From Agriotes lineatus (lineage: Eukaryota; Arthropoda; Insecta; Coleoptera; Elateridae): 64,000 bases of DNA. Of the stretch, positions 1 to 11,596 are shown in pieces. Every line of letters begins with the position of its first letter. The first letter of the stretch is position 1. Location of the stretch: assembly GCA_940337035.1 (NCBI GenBank), contig OW679200.1:20315090-20379089 (forward strand). Reading direction: 5' to 3'. The notes under the pieces are model-generated. The model did not search any database, was not told the DNA's origin, and worked only from the letters and a program-made list of their open reading frames with translations. Position numbers and translations under genes: made by a program.

Positions 1-310
1 TTACAGATGCGGCTTCCTGTTTATTTTCTGTTCTAAGGTCCGTACCCTATTAAATGAAAAACACGTCAAGTTGTTATCAAGGCAACCTATATCCACCTAG
101 TCTACTAATGTTGGAAATTCATTGCGAAGTGATGCAGTATTTTATACATAGATGTCTTAAATTTCGATGTAACCAAGTTTACATTAGTATTATTTGCATA
201 AATACTATGTTTCTACTATTTTCCAGATACTTTACCAGAACTACTTTATTGGCAGTATTAATGAATTCTAATTAAAAATTGATACGACATCCGTTTCTTT
301 AAATATTATA
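1..310. other. AT-rich stretch, nothing recognised
   Basis: No coding motif, repeat end or RNA signature is visible. The 73-codon open frame at 54-275 has no family resemblance and looks like chance. Confidence 0.5.
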
Positions 311-1202
311 ACGGGTGTTTCAAAAAGAACGCGATTTTTAAATTTCGCACCATTTTTTTCTGTAAAAGTTGCAACTCTAAAAATTTGACATCTACCATCT
401 ATTATTGTTGCGATTTTTAGTTATGGAGCGCTACACCAAAGAACAACGCCTTATCATCGTGAAAACCGATTACCAAAATGGGGAAAGTTACGTTGAAACC
501 GTTGCAAAGTTCATGGAATTTTTAGTTGTGAAAGTGCACCAAATCTTTCCACTTTTCAAAGATTGATTAAGAATTTGGTAAAAATTGGATCAATTATGGA
601 CAGTAAATCTCCTGAACATTGTCGTTCCGGTCGGTCTCTAGAAAACATTACAACTGTGAATGTGAGTGTTGCTGAAAATCTTCGAACGTCACTACACGTA
701 ATAACAGAGTTCTTGTGGTCTCAAGTGGAAAGTATGGACCTGGAAGATATGTGGTTTCAGCAAGATAGCGCAACCTACCACACTGCGCGTGAAATAATTG
801 ATTTTTTTGGGAAAACGATTTTTGGACCGCATTGTATTCTGAAACGCCAGGGGAGTTGGCCACCGAGATCTTGCGATTTGACGCCGTGCGACTTCTTTCT
901 TTGGGGTTTTTTGAAATCTCAGGTCTATGCGAATAGCCCTCGAACAATTCCTGAGCTCAATGCCAATATCCAACGCGTAATTACTAAGGTAGAGCCGCAA
1001 CTCCAAGAAAACGCCATATATAATTTCATCAAAAGAGCCAAGGGTCTGCGTCCAGAGTCGCCAGAGCCATTTGAAGAATATTTTATTCCATAATTAATCG
1101 GAACATGTCTACTTTAAAATTAAATAAAAATATCAGCAATCCCTCAAAAAATCTTGCGTTTTATTTTGAAATAAAAAATTGCGTTCTGTTTGAAACACCC
1201 TT
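311..1202 (+). mobile_element. Internally deleted mariner-like element with short TIRs
   Basis: The ends are inverted repeats of about 20 bp: GGGTGTTTCAAAAAGAACGC at 313-332 and its near-complement at 1181-1200. The roughly 890-bp element is shorter than a full mariner (about 1.3 kb) because the middle of the transposase is missing. A clean TA duplication is not obvious at the right end, so the borders are good to a few bases. Confidence 0.8.
423..1093 (+). pseudogene. Mariner-like transposase, frameshifted and internally deleted
   Basis: An N-terminal helix-turn-helix segment begins at the ATG at 423 (MERYTKEQRLIIVKT) and hits a stop at 564-566. The homologous reading resumes in another frame from about 563 (SIMDSKSPEHCRSGRSLENI). 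After the AENLRTS motif the protein jumps straight to the catalytic C-terminal half. The second and third acidic residues are present, in QQDSATYH and in CDLTPCDFFLWG, with 41 residues between them. The block with the first catalytic Asp is deleted. The product cannot be an active transposase. The DD41D spacing suggests a rosa-like mariner lineage; this lineage name is from family knowledge. Confidence 0.8.
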
Positions 1203-1340
1203 TAGTTCTAAGTTGAAAGCATATTGATTAATATTTAATCAATGTTGAAAGGGAAATCTGGTTGATGTTAATTTGACGTATTTGTCATTTACCAGGATAC
1301 GGACAGATCGTTGTCCCCTCTCACTCTAAAGTACTTTAGA

Positions 1341-1990
1341 AAATCTGGTGTGATAGACGCACACAACTTCCTTTTACAGTGATCTTATAATTAGCCAAAA
1401 ATTTGATTTTTAATTTTTAAGTATTTGTCAAAAAATTTCAAAAATTACAAATTCTACAGAAACCGTACAAAATAGAGCATTAGTGAAAGATACATTTTTC
1501 TCTAAAATTTTAAGCTGAATTCAAAAATGTAATGATATACCGAGTGTTTTCTTTAAAATAACAGTTAATAAAAAAAAGAGAAAACCCAAAGAAACCCGTT
1601 TTAGAGGTATTCAACTTGAAAATCACCTATCTCACATCAATACACATTAAACATGTAATAAAAATCTAAAGTTTGAAAAAACTCGTTAGAGCCGTTTTTG
1701 AAAAAATCGAAAAAAACTGAAAAATCACAAGAGTAAGCACCATACTTCCGGTTATGCGATTTTCTTCAAAAGCTTGCTGTCTCATCTAGGTAGTACACAC
1801 AACTTATATATGCAGTTTCAACACCATACCTCTTTTCATTTTTGAGATATTCTGTTCACACACAGACCAATAAACAAAAATATGTTTTTTTTCTGTTCAG
1901 GGGATTCTAAAACGTGAACATATTTTGAAAACTCAATTTCGAATTTTTGGGGCGAATCCAATACTTCCTTTATTGTAAAAGGAACTAAAA
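1341..1990 (+). repeat. Interspersed repeat family A, copy 1
   Basis: First of three ~650-bp copies in the window; the others start near 7521 and 11597. Shared landmarks in order: CTGGTGTGAT, ACTTCCTTTTACAGTGATC, a (CA)/(GACA)-rich stretch after GATATTCTGTTCACA, ATTTCGAATTTTTGGGG, and a terminal TACTTCCTTTATTGTAAAAG. The segment ACTTCCTTTTAC near the left is inverted at the right end, so this behaves like a non-autonomous TIR element. No coding potential is seen and the superfamily is unknown. Confidence 0.8.
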
Positions 1991-2660
1991 AAGACATACT
2001 TTTCTCCTTGATCAATTTTAGTAACAATAACAAAGTACTTGACATTGCTAAAGTATAGCTTATGTTTCATCATGATACACATGGGCGTAACATCTAAAAT
2101 TTAACTTCATCATAGATTAAATAGATACGACAATTTCACCGAATTTATTTGTTCGCACAAATAACCAGCACTTTTCCATTATGCAGATTCTACAATAGCA
2201 AGTAGTTTTCATTAATATAATACAATAATATATTTTCTAATAATTTTTTTCTGGAACGTTTATGGATATGTCAATTCAATAGTAATGCCAACGTGACAAT
2301 AATTATTTTACTATGGGATCGAAAAAGGGTGGAAGCTATTTGTGTCCATGTGTTGGTGGCTGTCTAGTATGACTATTTCAGTGCAACAAGTGGATATGTC
2401 CATTTATTACACAAAATAACTTCAGAATGTGTGAGCAAGGCACATGGTAAAAAACGAGCTAGAAAAACAATTATTGTCTTCCAAAGCATTCTTGTTTATC
2501 GAGCTACGAGCTTTAGGTAATAAAGGATTTTCCAACATTGTAAAAAAATGCTTTTACTGCCGGGGAAGCTGGGGGTGGATCGGTGGACCAAGTACTCCCG
2601 AAACACAGTTCGTTATTTATTGTTTAGCAGTACATTAATATGTTGATTGAGTATTTGGGG
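1991..2660. other. No recognisable feature
   Basis: AT-rich, no repeat match elsewhere in the window, and only short chance open frames. Confidence 0.4.
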
Positions 2661-2674
2661 ACAAATTTATATCT

Positions 2675-3009
2675 GACAATATGTATGTATGTACTGTGGG
2701 TCCCCCATTTTACCTTGCGGTGTAGAGGCTGGTGCTTTATACGCTTTAACATCTAGTGTGCAATGCTCAACCTGTCCCAGTTTCGGGTTACAAAGTTGGA
2801 ACGCGCCTTTCGTGCTTCGGTGTGTGTGTTGGTGATGTGTTAACCTAGTTACTCTATCTCTTAGGTCTCTGGTTCTGAGTAAAGTACCCAAATAGGAATG
2901 GTCTCACCGAACCCGATACCGATCGTCAAGGCTGCGAAAAAATTCCACCCACCGTGGGATTCGATACGAGGACTTGCTCAATGCAAGTCTAGCACTCTGC
3001 CAACGTCTG
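2675..3009 (-). repeat. tRNA-derived SINE, family 1
   Basis: Read on the minus strand, the right end (about 3009-2940) has a tRNA-like head. It contains a box-A-like TGGCAGAGTGCTAGAC and a box-B-like TATCGAATCCCAC, expected of an internal Pol III promoter. A tRNA-unrelated body follows, and the element ends in a CATACATACATA simple repeat near 2680. This head-body-simple-tail order is typical of SINEs. The head is too degenerate to fold as a functional tRNA. Confidence 0.65.
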
Positions 3010-3314
3010 AGAATATATCAGCTTGAAAAAGGCATATATCTTCCCTTCATGCCGCTTCTTTGGAAATTTCGCCACATTAAAAAAATGAAATTGCGAACGT
3101 ATATCCCCGTTTTGAAAGTAAAACAAAAGTAATATTGTCAAAATTAACTATTAAAACTTAAATTTTACTGGAGCTGCGGCATAACCAGTTCAAAGAGATT
3201 ATATTCTTTTCATTTGATAATTTAAAGCGTTTTAGATAAAAATGCGCTTTTATTAATACAAATGTAAAACATCTCATGTTGGAAGGTTATTAATAAGGTA
3301 AAAAGCGCATAGGA

Positions 3315-3817
3315 CAATGCGGATGCGGTCTAAAATTCTTCTTCTCATTTATCCGTATGCCCTTAGCAGACGTCGAAGTCCGTTTTATTTTATTCTTACT
3401 TTACCAATTTTTTTTATTACTTTCGGCCCGTTGTCATCTGCATCATCTTGTCTAGTGTCTTCTCTTGTTCATCTTATTTCTTCTATTTGTTTCATCCATG
3501 TTTTCTTCGGCCTCCCTCTTCTTCTTTTTCTCTCTCTTCTTGCATCTACGACCCTCTTTAACAGTCTAGTTTGGTCCATTCTTATTACGATATATGTCGA
3601 AACCAGCTTAGATTTATTTTATTCATTTCAATATTATTGGCTCTTGATTTAAAGATTCTTTTTGTTTTTAGTTTTGATTCTGTTCATATGTGTTTTTTCT
3701 GAGATTTTTGTAAGTTGTTTCGTTTTTCATCTGGGTTACCCAAGATTCACTATTGTATAGTAGTGTTGGTAGTGTTATTGCACCATATACTTGAGTTTAG
3801 TGTCTCTGTGCAGTTTG
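3315..3817 (-). pseudogene. Non-LTR retrotransposon C-terminal relic
   Basis: The minus strand at 3815-3740 reads VYGAITLPTLLYNSESWVTQ, the conserved segment just after the reverse transcriptase domain of RTE-like LINEs (PxLLYGSExW). Further along, near 3530-3450, it reads the downstream basic linker (RER.KKKREAEENMDETNRRN). There are frameshifts and gaps throughout. The hydrophobic plus-strand open frame at 3317-3652 is the antisense shadow of this purine-rich linker. Confidence 0.6.
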
Positions 3818-3959
3818 TTTTTCCGAAAATGGTTTTATTCGGTGCATAGTAGATATTTGTAGCTTTTAAAAAATTAGAAATGAGACTACCAGAAAAAGTA
3901 TATGCATCGATATAAGAAAATACACAACTAGAATAATTTTAAAAAAAGGCAACAATCTA

Positions 3960-4740
3960 TTTTAGTTATCAGCATCCGTAGCTACAGACGAAAGGCGAAA
4001 CTGGAAACTATAACTGACGAAGATGAACTGTCGAAAGCACTTACAGACACCTACGAGAAATTCTATAGTTCTATAACATAAAGACGTGCAAAGTTTCCAT
4101 CTTCTTAGCAGATGGGAGTTAGGAAAGGATCACCTACGAGCAGTTGGAAAAATAATTGAAAAAACGAAAGCATATAATATCTACATACTTATAGTTTTTG
4201 TAGACTCTGAAGAGTCCTTCGATATCGTATAATAGAGCATTGGGTCAAGAAGAAGAGTATCATTTTAATAGAAGACTTTTTCACATCAAACGCTTTTGGA
4301 ACAAAACGACATGAACTAAACTGATGTAATCGAGATGAAAAGGTAGGGAAATGCGCTGTCACCAAAACTATTTACCCAAGCAATTCAATAATGATGAAGA
4401 AAACACATCACAATTCCGATATGCATACGATGTAGTAGTGTTTACTAGTAATCAAGATCTACTATTATGATGACAGATTTACGAGAGAAATCAATAAAAC
4501 TCGGATTAAAGATTAACATTAACAAAACTAAACTGATTTCAAACATGGTATTGAATAACCATTGTATAAACTTATGCGTCGGAGACATGGTCGCTCACAG
4601 AATCATTTCTTTAAAAATATTGATAGTCCAAGCGGTTATGAAACGAGCGATGATATGCATTACAATTACAAGAGATGATATAAATAATGGTTAAGAGAAC
4701 AAAGGAAAGCGATATAATATAAGAAATAATAATACAACAA
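3960..4740 (+). pseudogene. Decayed LINE reverse transcriptase (RTE-like)
   Basis: Scattered collinear motifs of a non-LTR reverse transcriptase survive in shifting frames. In order they are RRKAKLETITDEDE; VFVDSEESFDIV (RT motif A, usually VDFEKAFD); a remnant of the SPKLFT motif near 4360-4380; a YADD-region remnant near 4415-4440; and LREKSIKLGLKINxNKTKL in the open frame 4467-4694. Heavily mutated and inactive. It lies directly beside the opposite-strand LINE tail at 3315-3817, so both could come from one insertion with an internal inversion. Confidence 0.65.
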
Positions 4741-5039
4741 TTGCTAAGATAGTAGTTGGACTAAAAAAATTATCGAAAAGAAACCATGCCTGGCCGAAAA
4801 CGCGTTGGAAAGATAATAAGTATTAAGGACAGCAAGAAGAAACTTGATACAAGAAATTGTGCACAGAGGGAGTTTGAGGTCTACCGGTCTACATTCTACA
4901 GTGGTATACATTACTGGGCTTTTATGTTGAAGCATCAATAATATTCTTATCCACCCAGGCGCGTGCTGGGACTCTACAGAGGGACCGGGCATTGAAATTT
5001 TGGGAAATACCCCAAACAAATACCCGTGGCAAATTTTTA

Positions 5040-5295
5040 ATTTTTTTTTATTGCTATACGATCTAAAATGATTGAACTTTAAATTGAGAAATATATTCTA
5101 AATAGTAAGTGGTTTCGTAGAATGAGGCAGGATTACAAAACTCGAAACATGATAAGTAAAATATATTCAAAAATTGTAGTTATTTATTGTATAAGTGTGG
5201 AATGTAGCATATTAGTCACGAAAGAAAAAGTTTAACTACCACGACACCCGTATAGGTAGTGCAATACAGCTTTTTGTCCAATACCTCTCTTAAAT
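5040..5295. other. No recognisable feature
   Basis: AT-rich spacer between the LINE relic and the first hairpin unit. Confidence 0.4.
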
Positions 5296-5298
5296 CTC

Positions 5299-5633
5299 TT
5301 TATCTACGATATGAACGTGTGTAAAATTGACTTTTATTTGGCAGTTTTAAGTTTGTAAAATGTCTATTTAATAACATGTTTCCATTAGTTCACGTCGTCA
5401 GCAGATTAGGTATTGTTTTGTGATCAGAAGCAACGTGTTTAAAATGATTTCATTAGGCAAGTCGTCAGTAGCAACGTGTTTTAATTTTTGCTAGTAATCC
5501 TAATTTACATTTAAATATGTTTTTATACTTACCGTGTTTTCTAGATTCTATCGTAGATAAAATATTGTACGATACACATGCGTAAAGCATCTTTAGTCAC
5601 TCCTAGGGCTCACTCGCTTTACGCACTTGTATC
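5299..5633 (-). mobile_element. Hairpin unit 1 (body then hairpin)
   Basis: The body is bounded by inverted TTTATCTACGAT (5299-5310) and ATCGTAGATAAAA (5550-5562). It is followed by a hairpin at 5571-5633 whose arms start GATACACATGCGTAAAGC and end GCTTTACGCACTTGTATC. The body carries AACACGTTGCTACTGACGAC-like repeats. It is the reverse complement of the units at 34644-34998 and 48277-48627, so one subfamily has three copies here. No coding capacity. Confidence 0.75.
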
Positions 5634-5644
5634 ATAGATTACTA

Positions 5645-7515
5645 TTAACTCATTTTTTACACGTTTTGACACTAACATGACATTTGATATGCTATTAATT
5701 GCAATTTAAAACTTACAAAAAAGCCTTCGATTAGTTATGTACCTATAATAATTATTTCTCCGCGATTTTTCTATCCTTCTCTCACTAGTGACTAACTAAT
5801 GATGGCCTTTCTTTATTTGAAATAACTGTAGTAATATGCTAATTTGAGAAGGTGTTGAATAATAGCTATTTATATAACAAGTTCATAATTGGGCAAGTCT
5901 ATTTTATGACCAAACTACTTTTGTGAGCGAGGTCAATAATACTTGTAAGGCATAATGAATAGATTAATTATAGTCGACGAAATGTCTCGATAACTATAAA
6001 AAATCGTGATTATTCACATGACATATACATTTTATTTTATTTTGGGTTTTCAAATGGACACAATGGAAGGATCCAGTATTTTGGCTTACAGACTACTGCG
6101 TCATCATTGTGCTTGAAGTTTGATGTACTATTCTTTCTACACAGATTGTGGTGTTGGTATACTAAATTGTTGGTGTTTGTTATACTGCTTAGCAACTTTA
6201 TAGGCTCTCGGGCTATAACAGCCATATTACGCCCGCTACTGAGAGCCAATAAACAAGATTATGGTTCTAAATGAAATAAAGCCAAATTATGTACTAGTTG
6301 TATACAAAGCTCTATGTTTTAGATCGAGAAATTTGACATTAGAGTGGCTTGGTGCATCTTGACAAGCAGCGCCGAGTTATTAAAATATGCTTACAGCTGC
6401 GTAAACGAGTTTTTAATAATTCTATTTTAGAAAATAAACTTTCACAAGATATTTGCTACGTAGGTAGGATTCTGAGAAGAAACTTGAATAGGTTAGACTC
6501 AATTGCCGAAATGGAATGCTCAGTCCGGGAATTGCATAAAACCTAAATTCGCTCAATTACTGAATTAATTTGCCCAGTTGCAGTATTGACCAAATTGATT
6601 TCGGAAATTGGGCGAATTCGGCATCCTATCATAGACATTGATTGAATGTAGTAGAATATATTTTATTATACTTGCATAAAACCACAAATACATATAATAC
6701 ACAACTAATGCACTTCATTGCGAAAACAGCTTTACTATAATAGTTATGGGCGGGGACTGGATTTTCCGAGGGAATTTCATCTTCAATGTCAGTGTCAAGA
6801 TTTTCTTCGCTTTCTTGAACATAGTCTTTAACTTTAGCTGTCTCATAACGTTTTCAAAATTTCTTTTTGGTAACTAAGGCCACAGTTTGGCTAACGTCAT
6901 TAACTTTTTCTTAATTTTTTTTAGAGGACTGGAATAACTTCACAAATTCTGTTGGAGGAGTTTATTGGCATAATTTGACTAATTTCAGGAAATCTAGGAG
7001 GATCGAAGCATTCTAAACCATCATAAAATAATCCATAATCCACAAATCTGGTCCATCACGACATTATTAATGTGGCCAAACGAAAGTGATCTACCTAAAT
7101 TTTGATAATTTTTATTTTTTGACTATTGTTAAGAATAGTTCCAGGGCCCGGCAACTCAGGGCCTACCGGGAAATGCCCGGTAGCCCGGCGGGCCAGCACG
7201 CGCCTGTATCCACCTTTTGACTTAGCGACATTGATATGAGGAAGTTTAAATATGATATCAATTACCCTTTTATATATTACGTGCATATTCCATTAGTATC
7301 ACTATTTTCGTAAACGGTCTAGGCGTATGGAAATGCAATCAAGATACGTTTCTGAATGCTAAACATATTACCGGATATAAAAGTATCTTTAAGTACCAAT
7401 AACATACTACTAAAGATATATATGGATGTAATCTACCCCGAGCTTTAATGGCAATAAATCAAAGTAGTAATAAACTTCTGATTACTTACAGCTTTGTAAC
7501 AAAATGCTTATTATT
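5645..7515. other. Mostly unique AT-rich sequence; one GC-rich palindrome
   Basis: Nothing coding is recognised. At 7140-7205 there is a GC-rich palindromic patch (GGGCCTACCGGGAAATGCCCGGTAGCCC region). The open frames at 6037-6249 and 6349-6546 show no family resemblance. Confidence 0.4.
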
Positions 7516-7520
7516 GAAAA

Positions 7521-8474
7521 AATCTGGTGTGATACACTCACACACTTCCTTTTACAGTGATCTTATAATTAGAAAAAAAAAATTAATATTTAAGCATTTG
7601 TCAAAATTTTCAAAAATTGCAAATTCCTACAAACACGGTACAAAATAGAACATTAGATCAAGAGAAAAATTTTCACATATAATCTCATAAGAGCATTAAT
7701 TCTTTCCGGAAATTTTTTTTGAGTGCGTTCCCAACAACGTCGTATTAATTTGCCGAGCGGGACGCGAGGGCAAATTAGGACGTTGTTGAATGCACGAAAA
7801 ATAATTTCCGGATATGAATTAATGCTCGAATGCAGATTCGGTAAGAAAATCGTAACGACAGAAACCCTCAAAGTTAGGATGGTCTACCTACAAAAAATTT
7901 CCAAAAAATTTTTTTGTTGTCTTGGATACGGCTCGTGAACTAATTTTTCTATTGGTCATTAATGAGTGTCGTACGATTTTCTCTAAAATTTTAAACTTAA
8001 TTCAAAAATGTAATAATATACCGGGGTGTTCTACTTAAAATAGGAGTTAATACAAAAAATAGAACAAAACAAAAGAAACTCATTTTACAGGTATTCAACT
8101 GGAATATTACCTATCTCACATCAATACACATTCAAAATGTAATAAAACTGTAAAGTAAAAAAAAATAGTTGGAGCCGTTTTTGAAAAAATCGAAAAAAAC
8201 TGAAAAATCAAAAGAGTAAACACCTACTTCCGGTTATGCGATTTTCTGTCGCATCTACATAGTACACAAAACTTATATATGAAGTTTCAACGCCATACCT
8301 CTTTTCGTTTTTGAGATATTCTGTTCACAGACAGACAGACACACACACAGACCAATGAACAAAAATATGTTTTTTGGTTTCAAGGGACTTCAAAACGTGA
8401 AGATCTGGTGAAAACTCAATTTCGAATTTTTGGGGTGAATCCAATACTTCCTTTATTGTAAAAGGAAGTAAAAA
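7521..8474 (+). repeat. Interspersed repeat family A, copy 2, interrupted
   Basis: Same landmarks and ends as copy 1. The alignment breaks after CATTAGATCAAGAGA (about 7667) and resumes at TTTTCTCTAAAATTTTAAAC (about 7976). The roughly 310 bp between are hairpin unit 2, which must have inserted after this copy did. Confidence 0.8.
7691..7982 (+). mobile_element. Hairpin unit 2, nested in repeat A copy 2
   Basis: An imperfect hairpin at 7691-7827 has arms of about 60 bp (GAGCATTAATTC... / ...GAATTAATGCTC) and the centre GAGCGGGACGCGAG. A body follows, bounded by AGAAAATCGTAACGACA (7844-7860) and its inverse TGTCGTACGATTTTCT (7967-7982). Its sequence is unlike the other units but the architecture is the same. 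Absence from copies 1 and 3 of the host repeat shows it is a mobile insertion. Confidence 0.75.
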
Positions 8475-10560
8475 CTACAGCCAAAAAACTTTAAATTGAG
8501 AACTTCCTTTAAGAGCTATTATATCGGTAAGGAGTCTTTGGAAGATCAACATAAAATACAGTGTAGTCATTATAGTCATTTATGTATCAAGGACATATGG
8601 CTGCTTGGGGGTGACAAGTTTACAAGCCCGAGGGTTTGGAAGTCGCCCGATGGTATAAACATTAAGTAATGCCCGTGGTGTATATAACATTTTTATTTCT
8701 TACTAGTGTTTCTAACAACCTAAATAATAGATTAGAAAGCTTATGGATTATCAAGTATTGCTGTGAACGCATCGACACATCGAGGTAAATACGTGATTGG
8801 TTAGAAATTTCACGCTTGTCATTTCTGACCATTCACGTACCATAGTAACTCCTAATGATCGCCAGGGTATTATGTACACTATAATATGCCTTGTATCGCA
8901 GTATTAAGAAAAAATAATGTACTAATAAGATATAAAAAATAAGGTATTCTTCGCGTGCGTTGTCATTTCCAAAAAAAAAAATAAAAAAACCGGCACTATG
9001 AGCAGGATTTCGCGAATATTCAAAAAGGGAGGAGTAGGTTTGATGGTTACTACGGAGAGGCAGTTTATGTAGTGAAAAAATTGCGAAGAAATCTCCCCTG
9101 ATCCTGCAATCAAAATATTTATTTCGAATGCTGCAGCTAATAAAATGTTAACGAATAACAAATTTCAATGAACTATCGCAGTTCTATAAAGGTAATCTCG
9201 GAAAAGGACAGGTAACTATGCTAACAACATTTCGATATATACTTTGCCGCACTTAACTAACTCCATTTAGTATCAGTATAAATTTGTTTATGGCTATTTT
9301 GATGTTTAGCAGTTGAATTTAATGAAATAAAACAAGTAGCACCATCTTTCCAGAACAGGACTCGTAATTGTTATCACAGACGGCAGTTATATACTCTCTT
9401 TTATAGCTCCTAAGAGAAACGCACCCCCGTGTTTCGAAATTATTAGCGATTCGTTTAAGGATCGGTAATGAAGGAACTCTGTAACCACCCGCCATGATAC
9501 CTTTTAGCCATCTGAGCATTATAAATATTTATTTCAAATAGTTCTACATTTGCTATAGATTTTTTTTAATATTTCAACAGACGTAGGCAAATTTTATATT
9601 TGTATATATTTCTCCTAAATTGTATATTACAAATGAATTTAAACTAGGGACATTATTATGATTTATTGAACAGAACGGCAGCGCGAGCGAGTCACACTCA
9701 CTATTTAACATTTAAAAAAATAAAGTTGGCAGCACTAATAATAGTTATTTATTCACCAAGCGAGTTCATAGAATGTTTGTTCACGAATAGACAGTTTCTT
9801 CGGGTAAATAGGATGGCTATTTCAAGCAAAATACTTGGTGGGAAGATGGAACAGAGGACGTAGGGTTTCTGATGTGACTGGTGCTGGTCCTACTGAAGTT
9901 TATAGTTTATACATTTTCTATGTAATATATAACTTTGGACAAATATATCTCCAAATAATATATGCGTTCACCAACCGAAACTCTCTGTTATAATAGATGT
10001 GATTGATTAATGCAGTATTATTAGCCCTTTTAACTGTTAAAGGTAGAATTTAACTTGTTTGTTAGTAATTTGTAATGCGAGGAAATGTCCGTAGCACATA
10101 AAACGCGCATAATCCATCACAATATGCATTTACCTAAAACGTTCTCCTAAAATATGATATTTTGGCATGATGCCATTTCTGCATAACTAGATGTACTGTT
10201 TGGCATTCAGCGTCGATCGACGTTAATTGAATGGTTGTGTAAGAAACCTAATCTGCTGGCAAGGCTGTGTAGCAGTGTATATTACCGCTAAAATTTTCAG
10301 ATTAGTTAATCTATAGCTTAATAATTATAGGTAAAACATTAAATAACACGCATTCAGACTTGAAGTAGGTTATTTGTATATCGATTTGTACTTATATTAA
10401 CTATATCAAAGCGGAATATGAAACATTAACAGACAAGAGAATTATTATGGTACATGCTTTAAATGTAACTTAAACTTATCTTGACAAATGGAATTCTGTA
10501 TGAATGTAGGTGTCTCAACAAACATCCGTAAACTGTACCCGATCGTTTGTTAAATGAAAA
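8475..10560. other. No recognisable feature
   Basis: AT-rich with short chance open frames. A small stem-loop lies near 8792-8842 (ACGTGATTGGTTAGAAAT / ATTTCTGACCATTCACGT). Confidence 0.4.
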
Positions 10561-10570
10561 GAAATGAAAA

Positions 10571-10934
10571 AATATAATTTTCCGTCGACCTCCCTATAAA
10601 ATGTGATTTTACGGACGCATTTACTTACCAAAAATGTCACTTTTTTGGACACCATTAATTTTTCGTCCGCAAACACTTTACGGCCGCACTTTACGCCGCA
10701 AACGCTTTTCGTCCGTCAACACTTTTCGTCCGCAAACATTTTTCGTCCTCAACAACTCTTATAATTCGGACTCCACTTTATTTATTTTTTAAATTATGAC
10801 GGTCGACGGAAAAATGTAATATATACCTCGGACGAAAACTGCTTTTTATGGCCTTGCCTGTATGCTTGCCTCGGCTATTGCCTCGGCCAGCAATTGCAGG
10901 CATCGTCTATAAAAAGCCAATTTGTCGTCCTAGA
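10571..10934 (-). mobile_element. Hairpin unit 3 with internal minisatellite
   Basis: The body at 10571-10820 is bounded by inverted TTTTCCGTCGACC (10578-10590) and GGTCGACGGAAAA (10801-10813). Inside are about five degenerate copies of a ~17-bp unit (consensus-like CTTTTCGTCCGCAAACA) at 10664-10760. A hairpin follows at 10828-10934 with arms GGACGAAAACTGCTTTTTAT and ATAAAAAGCCAATTTGTCGTCC and the centre GCCTCGGCTATTGCCTCGG. The hairpin arms repeat the minisatellite core GGACGAAAA. No coding potential. Confidence 0.7.
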
Positions 10935-11139
10935 TGCATAAATAACTATTATTTTTATGAGTTATTCCAAGAAAGATGGTCACAAGCTACTATAGTTCCA
11001 ATATACAGTGCGTTTCACTTCTTTCCTTCACACCCCTGTATCTTCCTACTTATGTTCTGATAGACTTCAAATTTTGATCAATTATTCAGACGTTAAAAGA
11101 TTATTTTGACAAAGTTTATAGTATCTATTTAACATTACT

Positions 11140-11509
11140 AGCGTGGTAAGACGGTTTTTACTGGCGAACAGAGGGATATGACTGGCGAGCCAAAGGCGAG
11201 CCAGTCACCTTCTTGAGCCAGTAAAACCTGTTACCTTGCGTGTATTGTTGAATATTTTATTTGTTCCTCACTTGTAAATATACTATGTATTCAAAATGTC
11301 AAACTGACAAGCAACTAAATTCATCAATATGACACATACTAAGGAAGACAACTCTGGCTTTGCACGCTATCATTTATCTATGAGCACGCTTGTAAAATTT
11401 TACTGGCTAGCCAGTAAAACATTTACTGGCTAGCCAATTAAGAAACATTTTCAAGGTGAATACAGTGACTTGAAAAATTGATGTTTACAAGTGAGGAACA
11501 AATAAAATA
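11140..11509 (+). mobile_element. Hairpin unit 4 with perfect 26-bp inverted repeats
   Basis: A hairpin at 11140-11242 has the centre GACTGGCGAGCCAAAGGCGAGCCAGTC (positions about 11180-11206). Next is a body bounded by a perfect 26-bp inverted repeat at 11253-11278 and 11484-11509, starting TATTTTATTTGTTCC. The body contains two TTTACTGGCTAGCC-type palindromes (11400-11440) that echo the hairpin arm TTTTACTGGCGAGCC. No coding potential. Confidence 0.8.
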
Positions 11510-11596
11510 ATTTTACTGTAAACCTGTAGCCTACTGCGGTCAGAAATAAATACTAAAAATTGAGGGATTAGTAGGTAGGCCTAATTTTATCGAAAA

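Noticed and set aside
3317..3652. 111-codon hydrophobic frame suggesting a membrane protein
   Set aside because: It is the pyrimidine-rich antisense of a LINE basic linker on the minus strand; the hydrophobicity follows from codon composition.
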